Shown piece by piece: positions 35,754-45,238 of a stretch of DNA of 64,000 bases (position 1 is its first letter; each line of letters begins with the position of its first letter). This stretch comes from Micromonospora sp. BL4. Lineage in GTDB: Bacteria; Actinomycetota; Actinomycetes; Mycobacteriales; Micromonosporaceae. The stretch covers positions 45,496 to 109,495 of the forward strand of contig NZ_RCVJ01000116.1 in the NCBI RefSeq assembly GCF_003667505.1. Reading direction: 5' to 3'. Under the pieces are notes generated by a model. It was not told the DNA's origin, did not search any database, and worked only from the letters and a program-made list of their open reading frames with translations. A program made the position numbers and the translations under genes.

Positions 35754-35761
35754 GCACAGCC

Positions 35762-37384
35762 ATGCCAGCCCCGGTCGCCCCCGATGCCCGGCGTCAACCG
35801 CCGCTGCTGACCATGCTCTTCTGGGCCGGCGTGGCCCTCGCTCCGGTGGCGGCGCTGATTCTGCTGGTCGCCGACGGCAACGGCCCGCTGCGCTTCGCGG
35901 CGGTGCTCGCCATCCTGGCGGTGGTGCTGATCGGTCTCTCCATCGCGCTGCGACCCGACGGCGAGGACGCCTCGGCGCGAGCCGACGAGCTGCTGGACGA
36001 GATCGAGGAGCTCCGCCGGGAGTTGCGCGCCGAGATCGTCGCCGCCGCGCAACGCGGTAACCAGGCGCTCGACCAGGCACAGCGGGCCCAGGAGGGCGTC
36101 ATCGCCGTCCGCCGCCGCCTCGACGCCAGCGGTGCCGCGCTCGCCGGCGCCGCTCCCGCCGAACCGGCGGGTGCCGGTCGGGCCCGGGTCCCGGTCGGCG
36201 AGCCGGTGGACGAAGTTCCGGTCGCCCGCAGCCGCGTGTCGGTGCCCGGCGACGCCCCGGCCGGTCGCGGCCGGGTGTCGCCTCCGGAGCACGCCGGTGC
36301 TCGCCGGGGCCACCCCGAGCGCGCGGACGATGACGAGCCGCCGTATCAGGCGGCCCCCGACGCCGAGCCGCCGGTCAGCGGCGGGTTCTACGGCGCCGAG
36401 CAGCCGGCCGCCGGGTACGGCACTGAGCGACCGGCCGCCGCGTACGGCACTGAGCGACCAGCCGCCGCGTACGGCGCGGCGCGACCGGCCGCCGGGTACG
36501 GCTCCGTGCCCCGACCTCGGGAGCACGACCGCCCCGAGGCGGCGCACCGCCAGGTCGGCGTGGTGCGGCACACCGAGACCGTCCACGTCACCACCCGACA
36601 CACCGTCGTCGACGGCGGCCCGGCCGAGCCGGGCGGGCGGTACGGCGGCGGGTACGCCGGCCAGTGGTCCCCACCGGCGCAGGAGTGGACCCGGGGCGGC
36701 GCGGAGGAGCGTTCCCGGGGCGCGCAGGCGGCGACCCGGGATGAGCCCGGCTGGACGGCCCGCCGCGACGAGCCGGAGTGGGATGATCCACGCGACGCGT
36801 ACGCGCAGCCCGACGACCGCGGCTGGTCGAAGCAGCGCGAGCCTGACCTAGCGACCGCCGAGTCGCAGCCCGGACCGGCCCTGCGGGCTGACGACACCGG
36901 TGAGTACTGGTCGCAGCTGCGCGCCGGTGACCGGTGGGCCGCCGTGCGGGACGACGACAACGGTCGTGAGATGCGGGTCGGGGAGCGCCACGCCGAGGTG
37001 CACGCCGACGCCACGGGCACCGAGTACCGGATGGCCGACCGCTGGGCCTCCGTCCGCCACGAGGACCCCCGCCGGCACGAGGACGCGCGCCGCTACGACG
37101 AGCCGCGCCGGTACGACGAGCGCGAGCCGTACCACCGGGACGAGCCGGCGCGCCGGCACGACCGCGGCGGCGGTTGGCGGGACGAGCCGGCGGACCGGCC
37201 GGCGCTGCCGGTGGGCGGTGTGCCGGTGCCGGACGAGTGGCGCCCGCCGCGCCAGCGCGGCCACCAGGCGGAGCCCGTACCGGAGCGGGCCGGGCGGCGC
37301 CGGGTCGACGAGCGGTACGGCTACCCGCCGCAGGACGACGTGCCGCGTGCCGGGGGCGCCCCGGCCGACGACCGCTGGCGCTGA
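35762..37384 (+). CDS. Membrane-anchored repeat-rich protein
   Basis: 540 residues. Two membrane helices lie at about 17-60. A short coiled coil follows (ADELLDEIEELRRELRAEIV, near 80-115). The rest is a long low-complexity tail rich in Arg, Asp, Glu, Pro and Tyr. The tail has about four tandem YGTERPAAA units (near 220-245) and three degenerate ~18-residue units of the form GDRWAxVRxDxxGxExR (near 383-430). RRYDE-type repeats come after that. The position resembles that of Rv3604c, an Ala/Arg/Pro-rich membrane protein, so it may be its counterpart (DUF6779-like). Function is unknown. Confidence 0.72.
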   Translation: MPAPVAPDARRQPPLLTMLFWAGVALAPVAALILLVADGNGPLRFAAVLAILAVVLIGLSIALRPDGEDASARADELLDEIEELRRELRAEIVAAAQRGNQALDQAQRAQEGVIAVRRRLDASGAALAGAAPAEPAGAGRARVPVGEPVDEVPVARSRVSVPGDAPAGRGRVSPPEHAGARRGHPERADDDEPPYQAAPDAEPPVSGGFYGAEQPAAGYGTERPAAAYGTERPAAAYGAARPAAGYGSVPRPREHDRPEAAHRQVGVVRHTETVHVTTRHTVVDGGPAEPGGRYGGGYAGQWSPPAQEWTRGGAEERSRGAQAATRDEPGWTARRDEPEWDDPRDAYAQPDDRGWSKQREPDLATAESQPGPALRADDTGEYWSQLRAGDRWAAVRDDDNGREMRVGERHAEVHADATGTEYRMADRWASVRHEDPRRHEDARRYDEPRRYDEREPYHRDEPARRHDRGGGWRDEPADRPALPVGGVPVPDEWRPPRQRGHQAEPVPERAGRRRVDERYGYPPQDDVPRAGGAPADDRWR

Positions 37385-37398
37385 CCGCCGGCCCGGCA

Positions 37399-38586
37399 CT
37401 ACTTGTCGATGTCCCCGACCACGAAGAACATCGAACCGAGGATGGCGATCAGGTCCGGCACCAGGCAGCCGGGGAGCAGGGTGGCCAGCGCCTGCACGTT
37501 GGCGTACGACGCGGTGCGCAGCTTCAACCGCCAGGGCGTCTTCTCGCCCCGCGACACCAGGTAGTAGCCGTTGATGCCGAGCGGGTTCTCGGTCCAGGCG
37601 TAGGTGTGTCCCTCCGGCGCCTTGAGCACCTTCGGCAGGCGGGTGTTGATGGGTCCGGTCAGTTGGTCCACCCGCTCGAGGCACTGCTCGGCGAGGTCCA
37701 GCGAGGCGTACACCTGGTCGAGCAGCACCTCGAACCGGGCGTGGCAGTCCCCGGCGGTCTTCGTCACCACCGGCACGTCCAGCTCGCCGTAGGCCAGGTA
37801 GGGATCGTCGCGGCGCAGGTCCAGGTCGAGCCCGGAGGCCCGGGCCACCGGCCCGGACGCGCCGAACGCGGCGGCGTCCGCTGCGGACAGCACCCCGACG
37901 CCCACCGTCCGGGCCAGGAAGATCTCGTTGCGCCGGATCAGGTGGTCCAGGTCGGGCAGCCGCCGGCGTACCTCGCCGATCGCGGCGCGGGCCCGGCCGG
38001 TCCAGCCGTACGGCACCTCCTCCTTGAGGCCGCCCACCCGGTTGAACATGTAGTGGATCCGGCCCCCGGACACCTCCTCCATGACCGCCTGGATGGTCTC
38101 CCGCTCCCGGAAGGCGTAGAAGACCGGCGTGATCGCGCCGATCTCCAGCGGGTAGGAGCCGAGGAACATCAGGTGGTTGAGCACCCGGTTCAGCTCCGCG
38201 AGGGCCATCCGCAGCCAGGTGGCACGCTCGGGCACCTCCATGCCCATCAGCCGCTCCACCGCGAGCACCACACCCAGCTCGTTGGAGAACGCCGACAGCC
38301 AGTCGTGCCGGTTGGCCAGCACAATGATCTGCCGGTAGTCGCGTACCTCGAAGAGCTTCTCCGCGCCCCGGTGCATGTAGCCGACGATCGGTTCGCAGGC
38401 GATCACCCGCTCGCCGTCGAGCACCAGCTTCAGCCGCAGCACGCCATGGGTGGAAGGGTGCTGCGGGCCGATGTTCAGCACCATGTCGGTGCCGAGCTGC
38501 TGATCGCCGGTGCCGGCGACCAGGCCGGCACCGGTGCCGACGGTCAGTTCACGGAGGGCCCCGGCGTCGGTGGTCATGCCCGTCAT
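37399..38586 (-). CDS. nuoD: NADH-quinone oxidoreductase subunit D (stand-alone copy)
   Basis: 49-kDa-type subunit of complex I that forms part of the quinone site. It has 395 residues. It has [29 protein letters not shown] and [13 protein letters not shown] near the N-terminus, and the C-terminal [11 protein letters not shown] matches the family's closing GDxD/R. No other nuo gene is nearby, so it is either a second copy or a separated subunit. ATG 38586 overlaps the stop of the methyltransferase gene as ATGA, so the two are translationally coupled. ATG 38577 is an in-frame alternative. Confidence 0.93.
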   Translation of the reverse strand: MTGMTTDAGALRELTVGTGAGLVAGTGDQQLGTDMVLNIGPQHPSTHGVLRLKLVLDGERVIACEPIVGYMHRGAEKLFEVRDYRQIIVLANRHDWLSAFSNELGVVLAVERLMGMEVPERATWLRMALAELNRVLNHLMFLGSYPLEIGAITPVFYAFRERETIQAVMEEVSGGRIHYMFNRVGGLKEEVPYGWTGRARAAIGEVRRRLPDLDHLIRRNEIFLARTVGVGVLSAADAAAFGASGPVARASGLDLDLRRDDPYLAYGELDVPVVTKTAGDCHARFEVLLDQVYASLDLAEQCLERVDQLTGPINTRLPKVLKAPEGHTYAWTENPLGINGYYLVSRGEKTPWRLKLRTASYANVQALATLLPGCLVPDLIAILGSMFFVVGDIDK

Positions 38587-39866
38587 CGTGCCACGGCCGG
38601 ACCGAGCGGGATGCCGACCGGTTGGCGCAGCCACCAGTGTCCGCCGAGCCCGGCCGGGTCGGTCAGCTCGGCCACCGCCGACGCGGCGGCCAGCGCCCGC
38701 ACGTAGCCGGCCGGGTCGGTGCCGGCCAGGCTCAGCGGCGGTCGGCCGCCCTCGGCCCCGAGCGCCCGCAGCGCCTCGGACTGCGAGACCAGGGAGTACG
38801 CGCACCGGGCGACCGCCGCACCGGCGGAGGCGACCGAGTCCATGGCCACGTGCGCGGTCACGTCCGTCGTTCCGTCCGGCACCGGAGGCACCTGCCGCCC
38901 AGCCCGGTACCCGGTCAGCGTCCCGTCGACCGGCCTGCTCTCCCGCAGGTGCCCGTAGTCGACAGCGACGGCCAACCCGCGTTCGATCTTTTTCACGGCG
39001 TTCGCCCAGGCCTCGTCCCTGGTCCGGCCGATCTCGGCCCGTCTGTGGTTGCTGTGGGGGGTTTCCGGGCAGCCCGGCCGGCTCCGGGCGGTCAGGCTTG
39101 ATCCCTGCGCCGGCCGGGCTGCCCGGAAACCCGACTCGCTTGTGCTGGTCGCGTCCGTCGAGGTCGGATCACGGTCTGCGGTGGGCGGGCTCGTGGGCCA
39201 CCACCTCTTGAGCCAGGCAAGATCAGCGGGAGTGACCAAGTCACCAACCGTCTCGGCACCACTGCCGGGGTCGACCAGCAGGTATCGCCAGCCGTCCTCG
39301 GTGTGCACCGCGACGTCCAGTGGGACGTTGTCCAACCACTCGGTTGCCAGCAACACCCCCTTGATCTCATCCGGGATCTCGGACACCCAGTTGATCTCTT
39401 GCGGGAGGTCTTTGGGCCTGGTTGCGTACTCGACTGCTGTGAAGCGCACTCGTTCCGCGAGCGACGGACGGACGGCGACCGACGACGGCTCGTCGCCGGA
39501 CGGACGGGCGGAGGCCGTGGGAGTCAGGGTTTCCGGGGAGCCCGCCCGCGGAGGGATCAAGCCTGACCGCCCGGAGCGGGTGGGCTCCCCGGAAACCCCC
39601 ACCGCGAGCCCGACGGTGCCCTCGATGGATCGCAACAGCTCATGCAACAGTTCTCCCCGCCCTGCCCCGACGTCGACCACGTTCAGCCGCGACGGGTGAC
39701 CCAGGGCTGTGTCCACCTCTGCGATCAGGCGCAGCAGGGCGGTGGCGAAGGCTGGCGAGGCGTGGACGCTGGTCCGGAAGTGGTCGGCCGGCCCGGCGCC
39801 GGAGACGAAGAAGCCGTCCGGCCCGTAGAGGGCGTCGCTCATCGCGTCCCGCCACCGGATCGACAT
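38583..39866 (-). CDS. MidA/NDUFAF7-family SAM-dependent methyltransferase carrying two in-frame palindromic elements
   Basis: COG1565-type methyltransferase, the family of human NDUFAF7, which methylates an arginine of the NuoD homologue NDUFS2. It has 427 residues. Signatures are [23 protein letters not shown]-binding [41 protein letters not shown] and [11 protein letters not shown]. Residues ~90-114 and ~245-270 are low-complexity insertions encoded by palindromic elements. The codons between them have noticeably more A/T at third positions. ATG 39866 has GAGGAGAACG directly upstream. The stop overlaps nuoD. Confidence 0.88.
   Translation of the reverse strand: MSIRWRDAMSDALYGPDGFFVSGAGPADHFRTSVHASPAFATALLRLIAEVDTALGHPSRLNVVDVGAGRGELLHELLRSIEGTVGLAVGVSGEPTRSGRSGLIPPRAGSPETLTPTASARPSGDEPSSVAVRPSLAERVRFTAVEYATRPKDLPQEINWVSEIPDEIKGVLLATEWLDNVPLDVAVHTEDGWRYLLVDPGSGAETVGDLVTPADLAWLKRWWPTSPPTADRDPTSTDATSTSESGFRAARPAQGSSLTARSRPGCPETPHSNHRRAEIGRTRDEAWANAVKKIERGLAVAVDYGHLRESRPVDGTLTGYRAGRQVPPVPDGTTDVTAHVAMDSVASAGAAVARCAYSLVSQSEALRALGAEGGRPPLSLAGTDPAGYVRALAAASAVAELTDPAGLGGHWWLRQPVGIPLGPAVAR
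39059..39132. repeat. Palindromic element copy 1, inside the methyltransferase gene
   Basis: Two 24-nt arms (39059-39082 and 39109-39132) are perfectly complementary and begin GGGTTTCCGGGCAGCCC. The 26-nt loop contains GGGCGGTCAGGCTTGATCCC. The loop is the reverse complement of that of copy 2 at 24 of 26 positions. It is translated in frame. Confidence 0.92.
39527..39598. repeat. Palindromic element copy 2, inside the methyltransferase gene
   Basis: The 23-nt arms (39527-39549 and 39576-39598) pair with one mismatch and begin GGGTTTCCGGGGAGCCC. The 26-nt loop contains GGGATCAAGCCTGACCGCCC, opposite in orientation to copy 1. It is translated in frame. Confidence 0.92.
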
Positions 39867-40032
39867 CGTTCTCCTCGGGTTCAGCATGTGTCGCCGTGCC
39901 GACCCTACGGTCACCGGCTGAGGGGCCCTTCCTTCGGTGGTGAAGGTTTTCACACATGCTTGTCCCGGTTCGGCGGGCCGGGCGCATACTTGCGATCGAC
40001 CGGTACCCCTTCTCGAGGACTGGATCGTCGTC

Positions 40033-41007
40033 ATGAGCGCACCGCTGCGCCCGCGTCCGGCCGCCCCGCACGGGCCTGCCGCATCGCGGGATCGCGCCGT
40101 TCCCGGCGCCCGCGCCACCTCCCGTCTGCTCACCGTCGGTGTCGTCGGCGCCGGCCGCGTCGGAGCCGTGCTGGGCGCCGCACTCGCCGCCGCCGGGCAC
40201 CACGTGGTCGCCGTCACCGGCGAATCCGGGGCCAGCCGAGCGCGCCTCGCCCTGCTGCTGCCCGAGGTGCCCCGCCGGCCGGTCTCCGCCGTCGCCCACG
40301 CGGCCGCCGACCTGCTGCTGATCGCGGTACCGGACGACGCGCTGGCCGGGGTGGTCGCCGACCTCGCCGAGCGGGGCGCGCTGCACCCGGGTCAGGTGGT
40401 CGCGCACACCTCCGGCGCGCACGGGCTGGCCGTGCTGGCGCCGGCGGTCGCGGTGGGCGCCCGGCCGCTCGCCCTGCACCCGGCCATGACCTTCACCGGT
40501 ACGCCGGACGACCTGGCACGCCTCGACGGCATCTCGTACGGGGTGACCGCCCCGGCGGAGCTGCGCCCGCTGGCCGCCCGGCTGGTCGCCGACCTGGGTG
40601 GCGTGCCCGAGTGGGTGGGCGAGACCGACCGTCCGCTGTACCACGCCGCGCTGGCGCACGGCGCGAACCATCTGGTGACCCTGGTGAACGAGGCGACCGA
40701 CCGGCTGCGGGACGCCGGGGTGGCCCGTCCGGAGAAGGTGCTCGCCCCGTTGCTGCGGGCGGCCCTGGAGAACGCGCTGCGCCTCGGCGACGACGCGCTC
40801 ACCGGCCCCGTCTCCCGCGGCGACGCGGGCACCGTCCAGCGGCATCTGTCCCGGCTGGCCGCGACCGCCCCGGAGTCCGTTCCCGCCTACCTGGCACTGG
40901 CCCGGCGCACCGCCGACCGGGCGATCGCCGCCGGCCGGCTGCGGCCGGTGGACGCGCAGTCGCTGCTCGGCGTGCTCGCCGATTCTGGTCGGGAGGTGGC
41001 CGCGTGA
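40033..41007 (+). CDS. Rossmann-like/DUF2520 oxidoreductase
   Basis: NAD(P)-binding protein with an N-terminal Rossmann fold, motif [20 protein letters not shown] near residues 37-56. A C-terminal helical DUF2520 domain follows, with LHPAMTFTG and the conserved [15 protein letters not shown]. It has 324 residues from ATG 40033. Family members sit just before panC in actinobacteria (Rv3603c), and the GTGA overlap with panC here supports a role in pantothenate synthesis. Ketopantoate reduction is an attractive but unproven guess. The gap to the divergent methyltransferase gene is 166 bp. Confidence 0.88.
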   Translation: MSAPLRPRPAAPHGPAASRDRAVPGARATSRLLTVGVVGAGRVGAVLGAALAAAGHHVVAVTGESGASRARLALLLPEVPRRPVSAVAHAAADLLLIAVPDDALAGVVADLAERGALHPGQVVAHTSGAHGLAVLAPAVAVGARPLALHPAMTFTGTPDDLARLDGISYGVTAPAELRPLAARLVADLGGVPEWVGETDRPLYHAALAHGANHLVTLVNEATDRLRDAGVARPEKVLAPLLRAALENALRLGDDALTGPVSRGDAGTVQRHLSRLAATAPESVPAYLALARRTADRAIAAGRLRPVDAQSLLGVLADSGREVAA

Positions 41008-41852
41008 CGCTGCTCGTACACACTCGTGCCGAGCTGGCCGAGGCCCGGGCCGGGCTGAAGGGCACGGTCGGTGTGGTGATGACCATGGGTGCCCTGCACT
41101 CCGGGCACGAGACCCTGCTGCGTGCGGCGCGGGAGCAGGCCGACCACGTGCTGGTGACGATCTTCGTGAACCCGTTGCAGTTCGGGCCGAACGAGGACTT
41201 CGACCGCTATCCCCGGACCCTGGACGCGGACCTGGAGGCGTGCCGGCGTGCCGGTGTCGACGTGGTCTTCGCCCCGTCGGTGTCCGACATGTACCCCGAC
41301 GGCCAGCCGCGGGTGCGACTCGACCCCGGTCCGCTCGGCGCGGAGCTGGAGGGCGCGAGCCGCCCCGGCTTCTTCCACGGTGTGCTCACCGTGGTGCTGA
41401 AGCTGCTCCAGCTCACCCGGCCGGACCTGACGTTCTTCGGCGAGAAGGACTACCAGCAGCTCACCCTGGTCCGGCGGATGGTCCGGGACCTGGACGTGCC
41501 GGTCGAGGTGGTCGGCGTGCCGACGGTTCGGGAGCCGGACGGGCTGGCGCTGTCCAGCCGTAACCGCTACCTGAACGAGCCCGAGCGGGCCGCCGCGCTG
41601 AGCCTGTCCGCCGCGCTGCGGGCCGGTGCGCAGGCCGCCGACTACGGCCGGGACGCGGGTGCGGTGCTGACCGCCGCGCACGCCGCGTTCGGCGCCGGTA
41701 CGCCGGGCGCCCGGCTCGACTATCTGGTGCTCACCGATCCCGAGCTGGAGCCGGGACCGGTCTCGGGGCCGGCACGGCTGGTGATCGCCGCGTGGGTGGG
41801 CGCCACCCGCCTGATCGACAACGCGGCGATCCACCTCGCGCCCCGCCCCTGA
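41004..41852 (+). CDS. panC: Pantothenate synthetase
   Basis: Condenses pantoate with beta-alanine using ATP. It has 282 residues. The nucleotide-binding HxGH motif is in [10 protein letters not shown] (near residue 32). [30 protein letters not shown] and SSRNRYL follow in family order. GTG 41004 overlaps the preceding stop as GTGA and has GGGAGG 7 nt upstream. panD follows after 40 nt. Confidence 0.96.
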   Translation: MTLLVHTRAELAEARAGLKGTVGVVMTMGALHSGHETLLRAAREQADHVLVTIFVNPLQFGPNEDFDRYPRTLDADLEACRRAGVDVVFAPSVSDMYPDGQPRVRLDPGPLGAELEGASRPGFFHGVLTVVLKLLQLTRPDLTFFGEKDYQQLTLVRRMVRDLDVPVEVVGVPTVREPDGLALSSRNRYLNEPERAAALSLSAALRAGAQAADYGRDAGAVLTAAHAAFGAGTPGARLDYLVLTDPELEPGPVSGPARLVIAAWVGATRLIDNAAIHLAPRP

Positions 41853-41892
41853 CCCGGCCGCACCCCCACCACTTTCGCGAAAGGCCATCCCG

Positions 41893-42321
41893 ATGCTGCG
41901 GACCATGCTCAAGTCGAAGATCCACCGGGCCACGGTGACCCAGGCCGACCTGCACTACGTCGGTTCGGTGACGGTGGACGAGGACCTGCTCGACGCCGCC
42001 GACCTGCTCCCCGGCGAGCAGGTGGCGATCGTGGACATCACCAACGGCGCCCGGCTGGAGACGTACGTCATTCCGGGCCGGCGGGGCAGCGGCGTGATCG
42101 GCATCAACGGCGCGGCCGCGCACCTGGTGCACCCCGGTGACCTGGTCATCCTCATCTCGTACGGGCAGATGGACGACGCCGAGGCCCGGTCGTACCGGCC
42201 GCGGGTGGTGCACGTGGACGCCGACAACCGGGTGGTCGAGCTGGGCGCCGACCCGGCCGCCGCGTCGCCCGGTACGGCCGGCGACCCGGTGCCCAGCCCG
42301 CTGGCCGTGGCGAGCGCCTGA
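41893..42321 (+). CDS. panD: Aspartate 1-decarboxylase proenzyme
   Basis: Makes beta-alanine from aspartate for PanC. The 142-residue chain carries the self-cleavage site Gly24-Ser25 in HYVGSVTVD; Ser25 becomes the pyruvoyl cofactor. [20 protein letters not shown] at the start and [19 protein letters not shown] are family signatures. The C-terminal ~25 residues are a low-complexity tail. AAAGG lies about 8 nt before ATG 41893. Confidence 0.96.
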   Translation: MLRTMLKSKIHRATVTQADLHYVGSVTVDEDLLDAADLLPGEQVAIVDITNGARLETYVIPGRRGSGVIGINGAAAHLVHPGDLVILISYGQMDDAEARSYRPRVVHVDADNRVVELGADPAAASPGTAGDPVPSPLAVASA

Positions 42322-42336
42322 TCCCGCGCACGGCGA

Positions 42337-42368
42337 TTCCGGTCTGTCACCGGAAGGTCATTTCCGGT
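42337..42368. promoter_or_regulatory. Triple TTCCGGT half-site array upstream of the septum-formation gene
   Basis: TTCCGGT (42337-42343), its inverse ACCGGAA (42349-42355) and TTCCGGT again (42362-42368) are spaced at 12 and 13 nt. It could be an operator or promoter-proximal structure for the following gene. Confidence 0.4.
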
Positions 42369-42417
42369 TACCCTTGGCACGCCGTCGGAAGCTGGTCGGT
42401 GGCTGGGGGAGGCCGCG

Positions 42418-43314
42418 ATGCGCCGTGCGATGACGACCCTGCTCGCCACTGCCGTCACGGCAGTTCTGCTGGTCGGCTGCGCCGGGCCCGGCGGCCTTGA
42501 CGGTGATCTGACCGACGACTGGGCGGCGCTGCCGCCGGCGGCGGCGTTCACCCCGGTCGCCGGTGTGTGTCAGGCCGCCGACTTCACCGACGTGGTCACC
42601 CTGGCCAGCTACCAGCCGATGGACTGCGCCGGCCCGCACCGGGTGGAGACCGTGCACGTGGGCGCCTTCCCGGTCGAGCGGGCCACCGCCCCGGCCGGCG
42701 GCTCGGCAGAGCTGCGCGGCGCGTTCGCCGAGTGCGACAACCGCGCCACCGGGTACGTGGGCGACGACTGGCGGGCCGGCCGGCTGCGGCTGTCGGTGGC
42801 GCTGCCCTCGACGTCCGGCTGGGCGGCCGGGTCCCGCTGGTACCGGTGCGACCTCAGCGAGCTGACCACGGTGGAGGCGGCGGCCACGGTGGTGGTCCGG
42901 TCCGGCAGCCTGCGGGACGCGTTGAAGGGGCCCTCCGGGCTGCGGCTGGGCTGCCAGCAGACCCGCGGCGGCGCCGGCCGGGGCGTGCAGACGCTGGTGC
43001 CGGTGGAGTGCGGCGGTCGGCACGACGCCGAGTTCGTCGGGGTCTGGAAGGCGCCGGACCGGCCGTATCCGACCCGGGATGCCGACTGGGCTCCGCTCTA
43101 CACCGGGTGTCGCAGCGTCCTCGGCCGGTACGTCGGGGTCCCGGACGACGCCAAGCTCCGGTTCCGCAGCGGGGTGGTGGTCCGCCCGCCCGGTGCGGGG
43201 CGCTGGAGGGTCGGTGACCGGGGGGTCCGCTGCTACCTGTGGCTCAGCGACCGTACGGTGACCGCCTCGCTGCGGGGCGCGGGCCCGGCGGGGCTGCCGG
43301 TCCGGACGAAGTGA
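42418..43314 (+). CDS. Septum-formation family lipoprotein
   Basis: 298 residues with a lipoprotein signal peptide (lipobox LLVGC near residue 20). Two tandem copies of a cysteine-containing extracellular domain follow, of the kind annotated as Septum_form. Matching landmarks in the two halves are VCQAADF...MDCAGPHRVETVHVG and LGCQQTRG...VECGGRHDAEFVG, each followed by a CDN/GCR and WYRCDL/RCYLWL pair. The precise role in division is not established. GGGGGAGG lies 6 nt before ATG 42418. Confidence 0.83.
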   Translation: MRRAMTTLLATAVTAVLLVGCAGPGGLDGDLTDDWAALPPAAAFTPVAGVCQAADFTDVVTLASYQPMDCAGPHRVETVHVGAFPVERATAPAGGSAELRGAFAECDNRATGYVGDDWRAGRLRLSVALPSTSGWAAGSRWYRCDLSELTTVEAAATVVVRSGSLRDALKGPSGLRLGCQQTRGGAGRGVQTLVPVECGGRHDAEFVGVWKAPDRPYPTRDADWAPLYTGCRSVLGRYVGVPDDAKLRFRSGVVVRPPGAGRWRVGDRGVRCYLWLSDRTVTASLRGAGPAGLPVRTK

Positions 43315-43422
43315 CGACGGCCCGCCGGTTGGCGCGGTGCGGTGGGAGCGGGACGGGGTAGCCCATACCACTCGTCCCGCCCCCGCCGCCCCGGACGAGA
43401 CCGGTTCGGGTTGACTGGGGGG

Positions 43423-45120
43423 ATGGACCTTCCGACCGTCGACCTGCCGGCCCTGCCCTCGTTGCTGGCCGCGCCCGCCCCCGGCTGGGTGGAGACCACC
43501 GACGTGATCGTGGTGGGTTCCGGGGTGGCCGGGTTGACCGCGGCGCTGCACCTGCGCGAGGCGGGCCTGCACGTCACGGTGGTCACCAAGGTCAACATCG
43601 ATGACGGCTCGACCCGGTGGGCGCAGGGTGGCATCGCGGCGGTGCTCGATCCACGCGACACTCCGGCGGCGCACGCCTCGGACACCGAGATCGCCGGCGT
43701 CGGGCTCTGCGACCCGGCGGCGGTCCAGGTGCTGGTCGAGGAGGGCCCGATCCGGCTGCGGGAGCTGATGCGGATCGGCGCCGAGTTCGACCGCCACCCG
43801 GACGGCTCGCTGATGCTGACGCGTGAGGGCGGGCACCGGGCGGACCGGATCGTGCACGCCGGCGGGGACGCCACCGGGGCCGAGGTGCAGCGGGCACTGC
43901 ACGAGGCGGTGCGGCGGGACCCGTGGATCCGGCTGGTCGAGCACGCCCTGGTTCTGGATCTGCTGCGGGCGCCCGGCGACGGCCCCGACGGGCTCGGCCC
44001 GGCCTGCGGGATCACCCTGCACGTGCTCGGCGAGGGCAGTGAGGACGGTGTCGGCGCGCTGCTGGCCCGAGCGGTGGTGCTGGCCACCGGCGGGATGGGC
44101 CAGATCTTCGCGGCCACCACCAACCCGGCGGTCTCCACCGGGGACGGGGTGGCGCTGGCGATGCGCGCCGGCGCGGCGGTGACCGACGTGGAGTTCGTCC
44201 AGTTCCATCCGACCGCCCTGATCACGCCGGCCGGCGCCGGTGTTCCCGGCGCGGGGCACGCGCAGCAGCCGCTGGTCTCCGAGGCGCTGCGCGGCGAGGG
44301 CGCGTACCTGGTGGACGCGGACGGCAAGCGGTTCATGGTGGGCCAGCACGAGTTGGCCGAGCTGGCTCCCCGGGACGTGGTGGCCAAGGGCATCCACCGG
44401 GTGCTGCTCGCCACCGGCGCGGACCATGTCTTCCTCGACGCCCGGCACCTGGGCGGGGCCTTCCTCGCCGGTAGGTTCCCCACCATCGTGGCGTCCTGCC
44501 TCGCGATCGGCGTGGACCCGGCCACCGACCTGATCCCGGTCGCTCCGGCCGCGCACTACGCCTCCGGTGGCGTCCGGACCGATCTGCGCGGCCGCACCTC
44601 CATCCCCGGCCTGTACGCGTGCGGTGAGGTCGCCTGCACGGGCGTGCACGGCGCGAACCGCCTGGCCAGCAACTCGCTGCTGGAGGGCTTGGTCTTCTCC
44701 CGGCGGATCGCCGACGACATCGCGGCGGGCCTGCCCGAGCAGGTCCGGCCGGCGGACACCGGCGCGTGGCGCGGCGGTACGGGCTGGGTGCTGCCGGCCG
44801 AGGTGACGCCGGCCCTGCAACGGGCGATGACCCGCGGCGCCGGGGTGCTCCGCTCGGCCGCCACGCTGGCCGAGACGGCCGGGACGCTGACCGAGCTGGG
44901 CACCGCCCGAGGCCGGCCGCGGACGGCCGACTGGGAGGCGACGAACCTGCTCACCGTGGCGTCGACGCTGGTGGCCGCCGCGTACACGCGCGGTGAGACC
45001 CGGGGTTGCCACTGGCGGGAGGACTTCCCGACGGCCGACGAACGGTGGCTGGGCCACCTGGTCGGGTCGGTCGGGGCGCAGGGCCGGTTGACGCAGCAGT
45101 GGGAGGGACGGCAACAGTGA
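43423..45120 (+). CDS. nadB: L-aspartate oxidase
   Basis: FAD enzyme that oxidises aspartate to iminoaspartate, the first step of NAD synthesis. It has 565 residues. The dinucleotide motif VVGSGVAGLTAALHLREAG is near residue 30. The active-site regions STRWAQGGIAAVL and DVEFVQFHPTAL, and the family's ACTGVHGANRLASNSLLEGL, are present. ATG 43423 follows GGGGGG. No nadA is nearby, so quinolinate synthase must be elsewhere. The stop codon (TGA 45118-45120) lies within the first copy of the 59-bp repeat. Confidence 0.95.
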   Translation: MDLPTVDLPALPSLLAAPAPGWVETTDVIVVGSGVAGLTAALHLREAGLHVTVVTKVNIDDGSTRWAQGGIAAVLDPRDTPAAHASDTEIAGVGLCDPAAVQVLVEEGPIRLRELMRIGAEFDRHPDGSLMLTREGGHRADRIVHAGGDATGAEVQRALHEAVRRDPWIRLVEHALVLDLLRAPGDGPDGLGPACGITLHVLGEGSEDGVGALLARAVVLATGGMGQIFAATTNPAVSTGDGVALAMRAGAAVTDVEFVQFHPTALITPAGAGVPGAGHAQQPLVSEALRGEGAYLVDADGKRFMVGQHELAELAPRDVVAKGIHRVLLATGADHVFLDARHLGGAFLAGRFPTIVASCLAIGVDPATDLIPVAPAAHYASGGVRTDLRGRTSIPGLYACGEVACTGVHGANRLASNSLLEGLVFSRRIADDIAAGLPEQVRPADTGAWRGGTGWVLPAEVTPALQRAMTRGAGVLRSAATLAETAGTLTELGTARGRPRTADWEATNLLTVASTLVAAAYTRGETRGCHWREDFPTADERWLGHLVGSVGAQGRLTQQWEGRQQ

Positions 45121-45179
45121 GCGCGAGGAGTGAGCCGGTGTTGCGAGCCCCGCAGTCGCGAACGGAGATGGCCCAGTGA
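45117..45179 (+). CDS. 20-residue mini-ORF in repeat copy 1
   Basis: GTG 45117 overlaps the nadB stop as GTGA. The ORF starts MSARSEPVL and ends TGA at 45177-45179, again inside GTGA. Whether it is translated is unknown; the overlaps suggest coupling. Confidence 0.4.
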   Translation: MSARSEPVLRAPQSRTEMAQ

Positions 45180-45238
45180 GCGCGAGGAGTGAGCCGGTGT
45201 TGCGAGCCCCGCAGTCGCGAACGGAGATGGCCCAGTGA
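45176..45238 (+). CDS. 20-residue mini-ORF in repeat copy 2
   Basis: Identical to the preceding mini-ORF and overlapping it by 4 nt. Its stop overlaps GTG 45235, from which the third copy reads in frame into nadC. Confidence 0.4.
   Translation: MSARSEPVLRAPQSRTEMAQ

Noticed and set aside
38583..39866. Methyltransferase gene as a pseudogene
   Set aside because: The two palindromic insertions keep the frame, all family motifs are present, and coupling to nuoD is intact.
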